DNA of 64,000 nucleotides from Nesterenkonia sp. LB17 (GTDB lineage Bacteria; Actinomycetota; Actinomycetes; Actinomycetales; Micrococcaceae), in assembly GCF_022565915.1 (NCBI RefSeq), contig NZ_JAJOYX010000003.1, positions 372,001 through 436,000 of the forward strand. The letters are read 5' to 3'. Under the pieces are notes generated by a model, which worked only from the letters and a program-made list of their open reading frames with translations, searched no databases and was not told the DNA's origin. Position numbers and translations under genes: made by a program. Positions 7,128-16,079 of this stretch are shown here, one piece after another. How positions within the stretch are numbered: position 1 is the stretch's first letter; every line of letters starts with the position of its first letter.

Positions 7128-9877
7128 GACCTTCCCTCCGCGGCTGCCAGGTTGTTGGGGACGGGGGCGCCCGGGCGGGCCTCCCCCGGCTCCTGATGCG
7201 CGCCTGCCCGGGCGGCGTCTTCTCGGGCCATCTCCTCGCGCACCGGGATGCGCGGCCCGGTGAGCAGCACCGGGCCCTCCCCTGCCGCGGCGTCGAGCTT
7301 CTCCTGTTCGGTGGCCGGGCGGCGCTGTCCGCGCTCGATCACGTAGGCCAGTCCGGTGTCCGGGGCGTCCGGGGCGTTGACGAAGCTGCGGAATCGGCGC
7401 AGCCGTTCCGGGTCGCGCAGCGTCGCGGCCCATTCGTCCTCGTAGCCATCTACGTGTCTGGCCATGGCCGCTTCGAGGTCTTCTCCGATGCCCAGGGAGT
7501 CTTTGACCACCACGTCATGGACGTGGTCGACGCCCCCGGGCAGCTCCTCGATCCAGCGCGCGGTGCGCTGGAGCCGGTCTGCGGTGCGCACGTAGTACAT
7601 GACGTAGCGGTCGATGTAACGCAGCAGCGTCGGGTCGTCGAGGTCCTTGGCCAGCAGCTGTCCGTGGGCCGGGGTGGCCCCGCCGTTGCCGCCGACGTAC
7701 ATGTTCCAGCCGTCGCTGGTGGCGATCACGCCGACGTCCTTCGCGCGGGCCTCCGCACACTCGCGGGCGCATCCGGAGACGCCGAACTTCATCTTGTGCG
7801 GCGAGCGCAGTCCGCGGTACCGGTTCTCCAGCCGGATGCCCATGGCCACCGAGTCCTGGACCCCGTAGCGGCACCAGCTGGAGCCCACGCAGGACTTCAC
7901 GTTGCGCAGCGCCTTGCCATAGGCCTGACCGGATTCGAATCCGGCGTCGACCAGGCGGCGCCAGATCTGCGGCAGCTGCTCCAGCCGGGCGCCGAACATG
8001 TCAACCCGCTGGGCCGCGGAGATCTTCGTATAGAGGTCGAAGTCGGCCGCGACCTCGGCGATCACCTTGAGCTTCTGCGGGGTGATCTCCCCGCCGGGGA
8101 TCCGCGGCATCACCGAGTAGGTGCCGTCCTTCTGCATGTTCGCCAGGGCCCGGTCATTGGTGTCCTGCAGCGTGCCGCGGCCGGCTTCGAGGATGTACTC
8201 GGCGCCGTGCTGGGCGGCCAGGATCGAGGCCACGACCGGTTTGCAGATGTCGCAGCCGAGGTTGAGCTGCGCGTCGGCGGGGGTTCCGAACCGGGCGACG
8301 ATCTCGGTGAAGCTGATCAGCTGGGTGGCCCGCACGGCTTCGAAGAGTTCGGCGCGGGAGTGGCCGAAGTGCTCGCAGAGCGCCTTGGAGACGTCGAACC
8401 CCAGAGAGAGCATCTGCTTCTCCATGATCTTCTTCGCCATCGGGATGCAGGAGCCGCACTGGGTGCCGACCCTGGTGCAGCTCTTCATCGCGGCCATGTC
8501 GGTGCAGCCGGGGGTGGTCTCGTCGCCGGTGACGGCGGATCGGATCTGTCCCGCGCAGATGTCCTTGCAGGAGCAGACCTGGGCGTCGTCGGGCAGCTCC
8601 AGGTCCAGCTCTCCGCCACCGGCGGCGGAGAGGAACGCGCCGGGGGCGGCCGGCAGCTCACGGCCCAGCAGCGGGCGCAGCGAGGAATAGGGGCTGGCGT
8701 CACCGACGAAGACCCCGCCGAGCAGGGTGGTGGCGTCGTCGGTGACCACGATCTTCTGATAGATGCCGCCGACGGCGTCGGCGTAGACGACCTCGAGCGC
8801 GCCGGGGGTCTCGGCGAAGGCGTCTCCGAAGGAGGCCACGTCCATGCCGGCGAGCTTGAGCTTCGCGGCGGTGTCGAACCCGACGAACGAGGCTGCTCCC
8901 CCGCTGAGCCGGTCCGCGACCACCTCGGCCATCGCATTGGCCGGAGCGACCAGGCCCATGGAGATGCCCTGGTAGCTCGCGACCTCTCCGATGGCCCAGA
9001 TCTTCGACGCCGAGGTGGCACAGGTCTCGTCGATGACCACGCCTCCGCGCTCGGCGCAGTCGATTCCTGCCGCAGCGGCGAGCTCGTCGCGGGCGGTGAT
9101 GCCGATGGCGGCGACGACCAGGTCCGCGGGCAGGTCGGGGCCCTGCGCGAACTCCAGCGTATAGCGGCTCTGCTCTGGTCCTGCCTCTGGGTCCACGGCC
9201 ATCCGGGTGGGCCGGTGGCCGAGTTGGAGCCGGTAGCCCTCCTGCTGAAGCAGCCGGTTCAGGGTGCGGCCGCCGAACTCGTCCACCTGGGCGTTCATCA
9301 GCCAGGGGCGGGAATGCACCACCGTGACCTCGGCACCGAGGCCCTTGAGCCCGCCAGCCGCCTCCAGGCCGAGCAGGCCGCCGCCGATCACCGCGCAGCG
9401 GGCCGGACGGCCCAGCTCGGCGCTGAGCTCGGCGGCGCGCTGCCGGAGCCAGTCGACGTCGTCCAGGGTTCGGTAGACCGCGATGTGCTCGCTGCCCTCG
9501 ATCGGTGGCCTGGGCGCGGAGGATCCGGTGGCGAGCACCAGCTCGTCGAAGCCGAACACCTCACCGGCCGCCGTGCGCAGCGTCTGGGCCTGCGCGTCAA
9601 CCTGGGTCACCGCGGTGGCGGTGTGCAGCTGGACCCGGGGATCGGCCCAGAGCGCCGGGTCCCCCAGCAGCAGCTCATCGTCGAACTGCGCGAAGCGTCG
9701 GGACAGCGCCACCCGGTCATAGGGGGCCGACGCTTCCTCGGTGAACACGCTGATCCGGAGACCGACGGGGTCCCGGGCGATGAGGGCCTCGGTCAGCCGG
9801 TGGGCGGCGGGGCCGCCTCCGACGACGGCGATATGCCGCTCGGTCCCGGCCGGGGCCGAGTGTGGGGTTGCGTCCAT
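7124..9877 (-). CDS. nirB: Nitrite reductase [NAD(P)H] large subunit
   Basis: A 917-residue cytoplasmic enzyme reducing nitrite to ammonia with six electrons from NAD(P)H. Order of domains: FAD fold (HIAVVGGGPAAHRLTEAL), second nucleotide fold (AVIGGGLLGLEAAGGL), BFD-type [2Fe-2S] cysteines (CSCKDIC, TQCGSC), then the sirohaem/[4Fe-4S] sulfite-reductase-like domain with cysteines in SCVGSSWCRYG and VSGCARECAEA. The ATG at 9877 has a GAAGGTGAA ribosome site. It is followed, with 4-base overlaps, by the methyltransferase and HemD-regulator genes, so cofactor and apoenzyme synthesis are coupled. Unusually, its small subunit nirD lies upstream on the opposite strand. Confidence 0.96.
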   Translation of the reverse strand: MDATPHSAPAGTERHIAVVGGGPAAHRLTEALIARDPVGLRISVFTEEASAPYDRVALSRRFAQFDDELLLGDPALWADPRVQLHTATAVTQVDAQAQTLRTAAGEVFGFDELVLATGSSAPRPPIEGSEHIAVYRTLDDVDWLRQRAAELSAELGRPARCAVIGGGLLGLEAAGGLKGLGAEVTVVHSRPWLMNAQVDEFGGRTLNRLLQQEGYRLQLGHRPTRMAVDPEAGPEQSRYTLEFAQGPDLPADLVVAAIGITARDELAAAAGIDCAERGGVVIDETCATSASKIWAIGEVASYQGISMGLVAPANAMAEVVADRLSGGAASFVGFDTAAKLKLAGMDVASFGDAFAETPGALEVVYADAVGGIYQKIVVTDDATTLLGGVFVGDASPYSSLRPLLGRELPAAPGAFLSAAGGGELDLELPDDAQVCSCKDICAGQIRSAVTGDETTPGCTDMAAMKSCTRVGTQCGSCIPMAKKIMEKQMLSLGFDVSKALCEHFGHSRAELFEAVRATQLISFTEIVARFGTPADAQLNLGCDICKPVVASILAAQHGAEYILEAGRGTLQDTNDRALANMQKDGTYSVMPRIPGGEITPQKLKVIAEVAADFDLYTKISAAQRVDMFGARLEQLPQIWRRLVDAGFESGQAYGKALRNVKSCVGSSWCRYGVQDSVAMGIRLENRYRGLRSPHKMKFGVSGCARECAEARAKDVGVIATSDGWNMYVGGNGGATPAHGQLLAKDLDDPTLLRYIDRYVMYYVRTADRLQRTARWIEELPGGVDHVHDVVVKDSLGIGEDLEAAMARHVDGYEDEWAATLRDPERLRRFRSFVNAPDAPDTGLAYVIERGQRRPATEQEKLDAAAGEGPVLLTGPRIPVREEMAREDAARAGAHQEPGEARPGAPVPNNLAAAEGRS

Positions 9878-10001
9878 GGGAGTTCACCTTCGCGGTAGCC
9901 GATGAGTGCGATCTGCCTTCACGTCGATCTGGCGGAGGTCTTCGGTGTTCGATAGGGGTGCGCCGGACCGTCGAGGGTTCGCCCCAGCCTAGGAACACGC
10001 G

Positions 10002-10028
10002 ATTTCTCAGCGGTGTCGCGTTTGTAAC
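10002..10028 (-). promoter_or_regulatory. Candidate GlnR-like operator in nirB-nirD intergenic region
   Basis: Read toward nirB the sequence is GTTAC, six bases, GACAC, six bases, GAAAT. Actinobacterial GlnR sites are described as GTnAC-n6-GaAAC boxes at this 11-base period. Two of the three boxes fit well (GTTAC fully, GACAC with one mismatch). The 260-base divergent gap is where a nitrogen regulator should act. Suggestive only. Confidence 0.4.
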
Positions 10029-10125
10029 ACCAATATGACAAGGTCCTCATCTTGTTCTCAGCGCTGGTGAGATCAGCGTCATCAGGGCTTTACACGCTGG
10101 CGTTCCGGACGAAACTTCTCCTGCC

Positions 10126-10131
10126 TAGGCT
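10126..10131 (+). promoter_or_regulatory. -10 hexamer of nirD, leaderless configuration
   Basis: TAGGCT ends 6 bases before the nirD ATG and no Shine-Dalgarno sequence is present. The distance fits transcription starting at or next to the A of the ATG. Confidence 0.55.
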
Positions 10132-10137
10132 GGGGCG

Positions 10138-10521
10138 ATGAGCACCGCGACCACGACCGCATACACGCCCACGTCCATTGCCGGAGCCCCAGGCACCGAG
10201 CCCTTCTGGCATCGGGTGTGCCGCTTGGAGGACCTGGAGCCGATGTGGGGCGAGGCCGCTCTGGTCCAGGGCACGCAGATCGCGCTGATCCGGCTGCAGG
10301 GCGAGACGGTGCATGCGGTGTCCCAGCTGGATCCCTGCGCCGGCGCGAATGTGATGTCTCGCGGTATCGTCGGGTCCAGAGCTGGCCGGCCTACATTGGC
10401 CTCACCGATCCATAAGCAGCCCTATGACCTGGCCACCGGTCAGTGCCTCAGCGATGAGGCGCTGCAGCTGAACTCCTATCCGGTGCGCGTCCAAGCCGGA
10501 TTCATCGAGGTGAAAGTCTGA
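10138..10521 (+). CDS. nirD: Nitrite reductase small subunit, Rieske-like fold
   Basis: A 127-residue partner of NirB with the Rieske-like beta fold. Typical NirD features are the FWHRVCRLEDL start, SRGIVGSRAGRPTLASPIHK in the middle and the YPVRVQAGFIEVKV end. The two Cys-His pairs of true Rieske proteins are absent (the equivalents read DPCAGANV and PIHKQPYDL), as is usual for NirD, so it should not bind a cluster. It is transcribed away from nirB and lies 10 bases before the chelatase-like gene. The ATG is preceded by a TAnnnT element at leaderless spacing. Confidence 0.92.
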   Translation: MSTATTTAYTPTSIAGAPGTEPFWHRVCRLEDLEPMWGEAALVQGTQIALIRLQGETVHAVSQLDPCAGANVMSRGIVGSRAGRPTLASPIHKQPYDLATGQCLSDEALQLNSYPVRVQAGFIEVKV

Positions 10522-10531
10522 GGTTTCTCTG

Positions 10532-11293
10532 ATGACCCACGCCGTCGAAACGTCTGCCGCGTTGCTGGCCGTCTCCCACGGCACCTCCGATCCTGAGGGA
10601 CAGCGCCTGGTCGCGCAGCTGGCGCAGCGGGTCCAGGAGGTCGCCGCCGCGCGGGGATGCGCGGATCCGGTCAGGCTCGGGCACGTGGATGTGCAGCAGC
10701 CTGACGTCCCCGCCAGCCTGGCCTCCCTGCCCGAGGAGATGGCCGTCGTCGTCGTGCCCCTGCTGCTCTCCGCCGGCTTCCACGTCAATGTGGACCTCAG
10801 GGAGGACACCGCCGATCTGGACCGTCCGGTGACCGTGGGCGGTGCGCTGGGCCCCGATGACCGGCTGGTGGATCTGCTGCTGCGCCGGATGGTTCAGGCC
10901 GGGGTCGACTCCGCGCGGGACACCCTGATCTTCGCAGCAGCGGGCTCCTCGGACAGCTCGGCCGTGCGGGATTGTCAGGACATGGCGGCTCGGCTCCAGG
11001 CCCGGCTGGGCCGCCCGGTCCAGGACGCCTACCTCTCCTTCGCAGAGCCCTCGGTGAAGACCACAGTGGCACAGGCGCGGAGCACCGCGCGGGGCCGGGT
11101 CGTGCTGATCAGCTATCTGCTGGCACCGGGCTACTTCCAGAAGCTGCTCGAACGCGCAGGCGCCGACGTGGTCACCCGGTCGCTGCTGCCCCAGGACTCG
11201 TCGCAGGCACCGGCGGAGCTGGTGGAGATCATCCTCGACCGGTTCGCCGCGGGACTGGCAGACCTGACCACAGCCTCGCAGGCGGCACGCTGA
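10532..11293 (+). CDS. CbiX/SirB-like sirohydrochlorin chelatase
   Basis: A 253-residue class II chelatase-fold protein. The N-terminal half has the metal-site start (AALLAVSHGTSD) followed by VVVVPLLLSAGFHVNVDL, and the second half repeats the fold (LIFAAAGSSD, VVLISYLLAPGYFQKLL). This two-repeat layout is that of actinobacterial sirohydrochlorin ferrochelatase-like proteins. Placed directly after nirD, it probably inserts Fe2+ into sirohydrochlorin to give sirohaem. The dehydrogenase that makes sirohydrochlorin from precorrin-2 is not in the window. A cobalt-specific role is possible but not favoured by the neighbours. Confidence 0.85.
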   Translation: MTHAVETSAALLAVSHGTSDPEGQRLVAQLAQRVQEVAAARGCADPVRLGHVDVQQPDVPASLASLPEEMAVVVVPLLLSAGFHVNVDLREDTADLDRPVTVGGALGPDDRLVDLLLRRMVQAGVDSARDTLIFAAAGSSDSSAVRDCQDMAARLQARLGRPVQDAYLSFAEPSVKTTVAQARSTARGRVVLISYLLAPGYFQKLLERAGADVVTRSLLPQDSSQAPAELVEIILDRFAAGLADLTTASQAAR

Positions 11294-11826
11294 CGGGTCC
11301 ACCCGGTGCGCTGCTGCTCCCGATGAACCAGCAGATGCAGGGGTCGTGCGGAGCTGCATCGAACCGCCCGGGGCAGAGGTCCAGAGCTCTGCGTCGTGAC
11401 CTCTGAGTGGTGACCTCTGAGTCAGCGGACTGCCCTCTTCGGCCTTCGCGGGCGTCATGCATGAGGTCAGCGCGTTCAGTTGTCCTGTCCCGACCGGAGA
11501 ACGGTGACACAATAGGATCTCCAGCACGCCGGCATCCATACGCTCGAACGGGCAGCGCCGGAACGCGCACGTCCTGGCGGTGTCCGGGCGTCGTCTGCGT
11601 CGTGAACGCTCTCCCGAGGGCTGAGAGGCGCCCAGCACGCGGTACGCTGGCGGGGCCCTCGCGGCTGGACCCGTTCGACGCGTCGATCTCTTGCGGATCC
11701 GCTGGACCAGCTTGTGCTCCGGGACGTCTCTGCCGAGACTTCTCGGATGTCCCTCACCCCGCCGCGGGTGCGGTGCGGACACCGTCCCGCCGATGTGAAG
11801 AACCAATCGCTTTCGAGGAGGACTCC
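11294..11826. other. 533-bp stretch without a recognisable gene
   Basis: Between the chelatase-like gene and the helicase start. It contains a duplicated 13-mer (GTGACCTCTGAGT at 11396-11408 and 11410-11422). An open frame continues upstream from the helicase into this stretch, but its translation is unconvincing and lacks helicase similarity. I see no tRNA, clear terminator or other gene. Confidence 0.5.
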
Positions 11827-13980
11827 GTGGCTCGAGGAGCCCAGCGTAAGAACGTCGCGCGCACGCGCACCCGACGGCGACCCCGCCAACACGACGACGG
11901 CGGCATCATCCACCTGCTCGCCAAGGTAGTCCGCGAGGTCGAGTCCTCGGTGCAGCGCGGTCTCGACCTGCCCTCGACCCGGACCAAGTTCCAGGTCGTG
12001 GCACTTCTCATGCGCGAGGAACGCGCCCGCGTCAAGGCGGAGGAGACGAAACCGGGGGCCCGGGGCGCCGAAGAGCTCAAGCGCCTCGACGGCATCGCCA
12101 CCATCCTCGCGACGACGGCCGCCCGCGACCCCTCCCTGCTTGGGCTGCTCGCCGACGACGCGGTCATCTCCGATCGTGCGCGCTCGCTGCGCCGCGAGCT
12201 CCTCCAGTCCGCCGGCATCGAGGTGCCGGAAGATCCCGCCGAACAGCCCGGACAGTCCGGACAGCCCGAACCGGCCGAGCCCAAGGCGGACACGCAGCGC
12301 CGGGTGGTGCCCGCCTCGGTGGCATCTCGCCAGCTCGCGAACCCTTTCCTCGAACCTGACTACTCCGCCGTCGCCAAGCGCACCGCCGCGCCCCGTCGCC
12401 TCGTCGGCTGGGAGCTCATCGAACCGCTGATGAGGTCCTTCGCCGACGGCGGCGCACTCTCGTGCATGGACCTGCCAGAGCCGACCGCCAGCCGGGCGAC
12501 CCAAGGGCTGGAACTCATGCCGCACCAGGCAAGGCTGGTCGCCGCCGCGGCGGCGGGACACCGGACGTTCCTGCTCGCCGACGAGCCCGGCCTGGGCAAG
12601 ACGGCCCAGGCGCTGCTCGCCGCTCAGGCGGCGGACGCCTACCCGCTGCTCGTCGTCGTGCCGAACGTCGTGAAGATGAACTGGGCGCGCGAGGCCATGC
12701 TGTGGACGCCCAGCCGCCCCGCGACGGTGGTCCACGGCGACGGGGAGCGGATCGACGGCTTCGCGGACATCATCATCGTCAACTATGAGGTGCTCGATCG
12801 GCACGCGGGCTGGCTCCGCGAACTGGGTCTGCGCGGGATGGTCGTCGACGAGGCGCACTACATCAAGAACCGGAAGTCGCAGCGGTCCCAGAACGTGCTG
12901 CAGCTCTCCGAGCGCATCCGCACGCGGATCGCCGACCCGCTGCTCATCGCCCTCACCGGCACACCGCTGATCAACGACATCGAGGACTTCAAGGCGATCT
13001 GGCAGTTTCTCGGCTGGGTCGATGAGACCAAGCCGCTCGGTGAGCTGATGAATGCGCTCGAGCAGATAGGTCTGACACCGGCCGACCGCGGCTTCTCCGC
13101 CGCCGCGCGCGCAGCCGTGATCGACCGCGGCATCGTGCGGCGGCGCAAGGTGGACGTGGCCGCAGACCTGCCCGCCCGCCGCGTGGCCGACGTCCCGGTC
13201 GAGCTCGACGACGAGGCCGGGCGGTCCATCCGGGCCGCCGAACAGAGCCTCGTCCGTCGTCTCCTCACGCGCTATGAGCGCGCGCTGGCGGCACAGGCGC
13301 CAGGCGACGTCGTCGAAGGCATCGACCACGTCCTCGTCCGCCAGGTCGCCGCGCGGGAGCGGGCGAGCAAGACGACGAATAAGTCGAACGAGAACGTGTT
13401 CACCATGACGCGGCGGATCGGCCAGGCGAAGGCCGGCCTCGCGGCCGACTACGCCGCGCAGCTCGCCCGCAGCGCCGGCAAGGTCGTCTTCTTCGCCAAG
13501 CACATCGATGTCATGGACACCGCTGAGGCGACCTTCGCCAAGCAAGGCATCCGGTACGCCTCCATCCGCGGCGACCAGACGGCATCGGCTCGACAGAAGC
13601 ACATCGACGCATTCACCAACGACCCGGACGTCGCCGTCGCCGTGTGCTCACTGACGGCCGCCGGCGTCGGCATCAACCTGCAGGTCGCCTCGAACATGGT
13701 GCTCGCGGAACTGTCGTGGACCCACGCCGAGCAGACCCAGGCCATCGACCGCATCCACCGCATCGGCCAGGAGGAGCCGGTCACGGCGTGGCGGATCATC
13801 GCCGCGCAGACCCTCGACACGAAGATCGCCGAGCTCATCGACAGCAAGGCGGGGCTGGCCGCCCGGGCTCTTGACGGGACCGACCAGGATATCCCTGACT
13901 CCGCCGACATCCAGCTCGAGGCGCTCGTCACGCTCCTCGAGGATGCGTTGAGAGAGCGGGACAGCACGCAGGCATCCTGA
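11827..13980 (+). CDS. SNF2/SWI2-family DEAD-like helicase
   Basis: A 717-residue ATP-dependent DNA translocase. Motif I is DEPGLGKT near residue 255, followed by VIVNYE-type motif Ia/Ib (IIIVNYEVLD), motif II DEAH (VVDEAHYIKN), motif III ALTGTP, and the C-terminal RecA lobe with SLTAAGVGINLQVA and DRIHRIGQ (motifs V and VI). This is the pattern of SMARCAL1/HepA-like single-polypeptide remodelers. The N-terminal 180 residues are basic and Pro/Glu-rich without a domain I recognise. GTG at 11827 is chosen because GAGGAG lies 6 bases upstream and the protein then begins with a basic segment. It is a monocistronic gene with no restriction or phage partner beside it; a role in replication-fork or recombination repair is plausible but unproven. 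Confidence 0.87.
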   Translation: MARGAQRKNVARTRTRRRPRQHDDGGIIHLLAKVVREVESSVQRGLDLPSTRTKFQVVALLMREERARVKAEETKPGARGAEELKRLDGIATILATTAARDPSLLGLLADDAVISDRARSLRRELLQSAGIEVPEDPAEQPGQSGQPEPAEPKADTQRRVVPASVASRQLANPFLEPDYSAVAKRTAAPRRLVGWELIEPLMRSFADGGALSCMDLPEPTASRATQGLELMPHQARLVAAAAAGHRTFLLADEPGLGKTAQALLAAQAADAYPLLVVVPNVVKMNWAREAMLWTPSRPATVVHGDGERIDGFADIIIVNYEVLDRHAGWLRELGLRGMVVDEAHYIKNRKSQRSQNVLQLSERIRTRIADPLLIALTGTPLINDIEDFKAIWQFLGWVDETKPLGELMNALEQIGLTPADRGFSAAARAAVIDRGIVRRRKVDVAADLPARRVADVPVELDDEAGRSIRAAEQSLVRRLLTRYERALAAQAPGDVVEGIDHVLVRQVAARERASKTTNKSNENVFTMTRRIGQAKAGLAADYAAQLARSAGKVVFFAKHIDVMDTAEATFAKQGIRYASIRGDQTASARQKHIDAFTNDPDVAVAVCSLTAAGVGINLQVASNMVLAELSWTHAEQTQAIDRIHRIGQEEPVTAWRIIAAQTLDTKIAELIDSKAGLAARALDGTDQDIPDSADIQLEALVTLLEDALRERDSTQAS

Positions 13981-14079
13981 ACGGTGGTCGTCCCAGTCGA
14001 GGTCGTCCCGGATGCGGGGCGGACGGTCCGGCCCGGAAGACGAGTTGGGGCTGCTCGGGTGTGCTGCTGGTACAGCCCT
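13981..14079 (+). repeat. Diverged copy of segments around the alpha/beta hydrolase gene
   Basis: Bases 13981-14022 match 16022-16062 (just upstream of the hydrolase start) with about three differences. The following bases to 14079 resemble about 16568-16615 inside that gene. The remnant therefore joins an upstream and an internal piece of a hydrolase-like locus with the middle missing. The similarity was read by eye; a dot plot would settle its limits. Confidence 0.6.
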
Positions 14080-14188
14080 GGCCGCAGGAATTCGTGAATG
14101 AGGCTTACAGGCAGCACCAAGGGACCCGGCGGAATGCAAAGTCGGTAGACCACGGGATCCGCAACGGACAGATCGGTCGGGACGCGCG

Positions 14189-14194
14189 TAGAGT
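14189..14194 (+). promoter_or_regulatory. -10 hexamer of TMEM175-like gene, leaderless configuration
   Basis: TAGAGT lies exactly 6 bases before the ATG at 14201, and no ribosome site is visible. Confidence 0.5.
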
Positions 14195-14200
14195 CACGTC

Positions 14201-14857
14201 ATGCCGCACCGCGACCATGAGGACGCCCTCCGCCGCCGCCGCTACGGCCGGGACTCGCAGGAGTTCGCCCGGGTGCTCAACCTCAGCGACGCGCTCTTCG
14301 CGATCGCAATGACGCTGCTGGTGTTCTCCACGATGGAGGCCTCCGGGGTACGACTCGACACCACCATGGGCGCCGTCTCCGGCCAGGGAGCGGAGCTGAT
14401 CGCTTTCGTGGTGAGCTTCGCGGTCGTCGCGAACTTCTGGTGGGTGCACCACCGGTTCTTCGCGGTCCTGGGGTTCGTCGAGCCGGGCCTGATCGCGATC
14501 AATCTCGCACTGCTCGGCGCGGTGGCGCTGGTGCCCTACCCGACGAGCCTGCTCGGTCGGGACCCGACGCTGCGAGGCACGGTCGTGCCGTACCTGCTGC
14601 TGCTCAGTCTGATCGCGATACTGCACCTGGGCCTGCTGCTGCGCGCAGGCGCGGTCGACGCGTGGTGGCGGCCGATGCCCCAGGGGTTGTTCCGATGGGT
14701 GGTGGCCGGGTGGGGATCGAGCACGGCCGTGACGCTGCTCGCGCTGGCGGTCTCGTTCGCGGCGCCTGTGGCCGGCCTCGTGATGCTGTTGCTGACGTGG
14801 CCAGCCGAGGCGCTCGTGCGCCGGCGAGCTCCAGATGCCTACGCGGTCTGGGGTTGA
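14201..14857 (+). CDS. TMEM175/DUF1211-family membrane protein
   Basis: A 218-residue protein with about six hydrophobic segments. The first one carries RVLNLSDALFAIAMTLLV, the counterpart of the (R)xxxFSD signature of the TMEM175 potassium channel family, here with Leu in place of Phe. The next segments (FWWVHHRFF, LVPYPTSLLG) also fit DUF1211. Bacterial members are proposed K+-selective channels; the LSD variant makes the channel property less certain. It stands alone between the helicase and a decayed hydrolase gene, with a remnant duplication just upstream. The start is supported by a TAGAGT element at leaderless spacing. Confidence 0.8.
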   Translation: MPHRDHEDALRRRRYGRDSQEFARVLNLSDALFAIAMTLLVFSTMEASGVRLDTTMGAVSGQGAELIAFVVSFAVVANFWWVHHRFFAVLGFVEPGLIAINLALLGAVALVPYPTSLLGRDPTLRGTVVPYLLLLSLIAILHLGLLLRAGAVDAWWRPMPQGLFRWVVAGWGSSTAVTLLALAVSFAAPVAGLVMLLLTWPAEALVRRRAPDAYAVWG

Positions 14858-15073
14858 TCAACCGGCTACGGCGGTCGCGCTGATCGCGCAGCGGCCCGCG
14901 TCAGAAGACGACGGTGGGTCAACCAATAGTTGGCGATGCTCGGCGAAGGTGAGCACGATGGCGGTGAATTCTCCTGGCTGGTCGCACACGCTGAAGCTGA
15001 TGACCCATGCGCGATCGCACGGTCACTCGAAGGGTGAGCCCCAAGCTGAAAGCGTGCCGTGTCTACCCATGCT

Positions 15074-15840
15074 TCAAGGTGCTGCGGCTTCAGCGATGGC
15101 GCGGAACGCCGCGATGGTCTCGTGGTCGTTGTCATCGAAGTGATGGTCAGTGCTCGACTTGACGATCACCACCTCACGGGCGGGGTTGACGCAGATGTAT
15201 TGGCCCCTGCAGGTGAGGGGCCTCTGGCGTCGTGGAGGCCTCAACCCATCCGACGGGCAGCACCTGCTGCCCGTCGCGCCTCCCCTCGTTGAGGTAGAGG
15301 CGCCCCAGGCGCAGGTAGTCCCTCGACCGAGGTGCCGGTGGCGTTGCTGAGGACCTCGGCCAGGACCCCCGTGTCGGAGCTGACGTAGTTGTGGAAGTGC
15401 CGGGCGGCCGTTCCCGCTCGAGGTTGGCGTAATGGTCGAGCATGGGCTCTTCGAGAGCGAACGCACGGATGAAGATCATGTTGACGTCCGCAAGCGGCGA
15501 GTCGTAGTCCTCGTCGAACTCGACTCCGCTGGACATCGTGAACAGGTGGCGGATGGTGACGCCGTCGTAGCCGCTGCCGGTCAGCTGTGGGACGTAGTCG
15601 GTGACCTCGTCATCCAGGCTGGAGATGTGGCCGTCTGGCGCCCATGGCGTGGTCCTCACCCTCGAACCGATAGGTCGAGGGCAGAGACTGCTCGGCGCGA
15701 TCGAACGCCCAGGTGTCGTCTGTGGCGGTGACACCGGTGGCAGGAAAGATCCGGTCCATCGACCTGAAGTTCTCCGCACGGTGGTCGTCGGCGAAGAGGG
15801 TGAAGAAGGTGCCGTACTGGGTGGTCAGCAGGTTGCGGCA
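15074..15840 (-). pseudogene. Decayed serine beta-lactamase-fold hydrolase
   Basis: Pieces of one protein appear in successive minus-strand frames: an N-terminal part (LLTTQYGTFFTLFADDHRA, MDRIFPATGV), a middle part (DGHISSLDDEVTDYVPQL, VTIRHLFTMSSGVEFDEDY) and the C-terminal end (YICVNPAREVVIVKSSTD). These are hallmarks of class C beta-lactamase/penicillin-binding-type hydrolases. At least two frameshifts separate them. The segment that should hold the catalytic SxxK is missing where the N-terminal part (ending near 15640) joins the middle part (beginning near 15630). No upstream start or full frame remains. Not expected to make an active enzyme. Confidence 0.82.
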
Positions 15841-16079
15841 GCCGCCACGATCGGCGGCGCGGGGGTCGCCGTCGCCTGGACCTCCAGATGGAACCATGGG
15901 TCTGCAGCAGTGGGTCCCCTGCAGCCGAGCTCAGCATGCGCCTCGTCCCGGCCCGCAGGACAGGACCTTTGGTCACTTCTGGTCGGGCATCGGCCCCTGG
16001 TGGTCGTCTGTGCACCGTCGTACGGTGGTCGTGTCAGTCGAGTCGTCCCGGATGCGGGGCGCGCAGATGGAGGACTGCC

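Noticed and set aside
7196-9898. 900-codon open frame on the plus strand opposite nirB
   Set aside because: Shadow of nirB caused by GC-rich third positions; low-complexity translation with no motif.
11476-13602. 708-codon minus-strand frame opposite the SNF2 helicase
   Set aside because: Antisense shadow; the helicase frame carries motifs I to VI in order.
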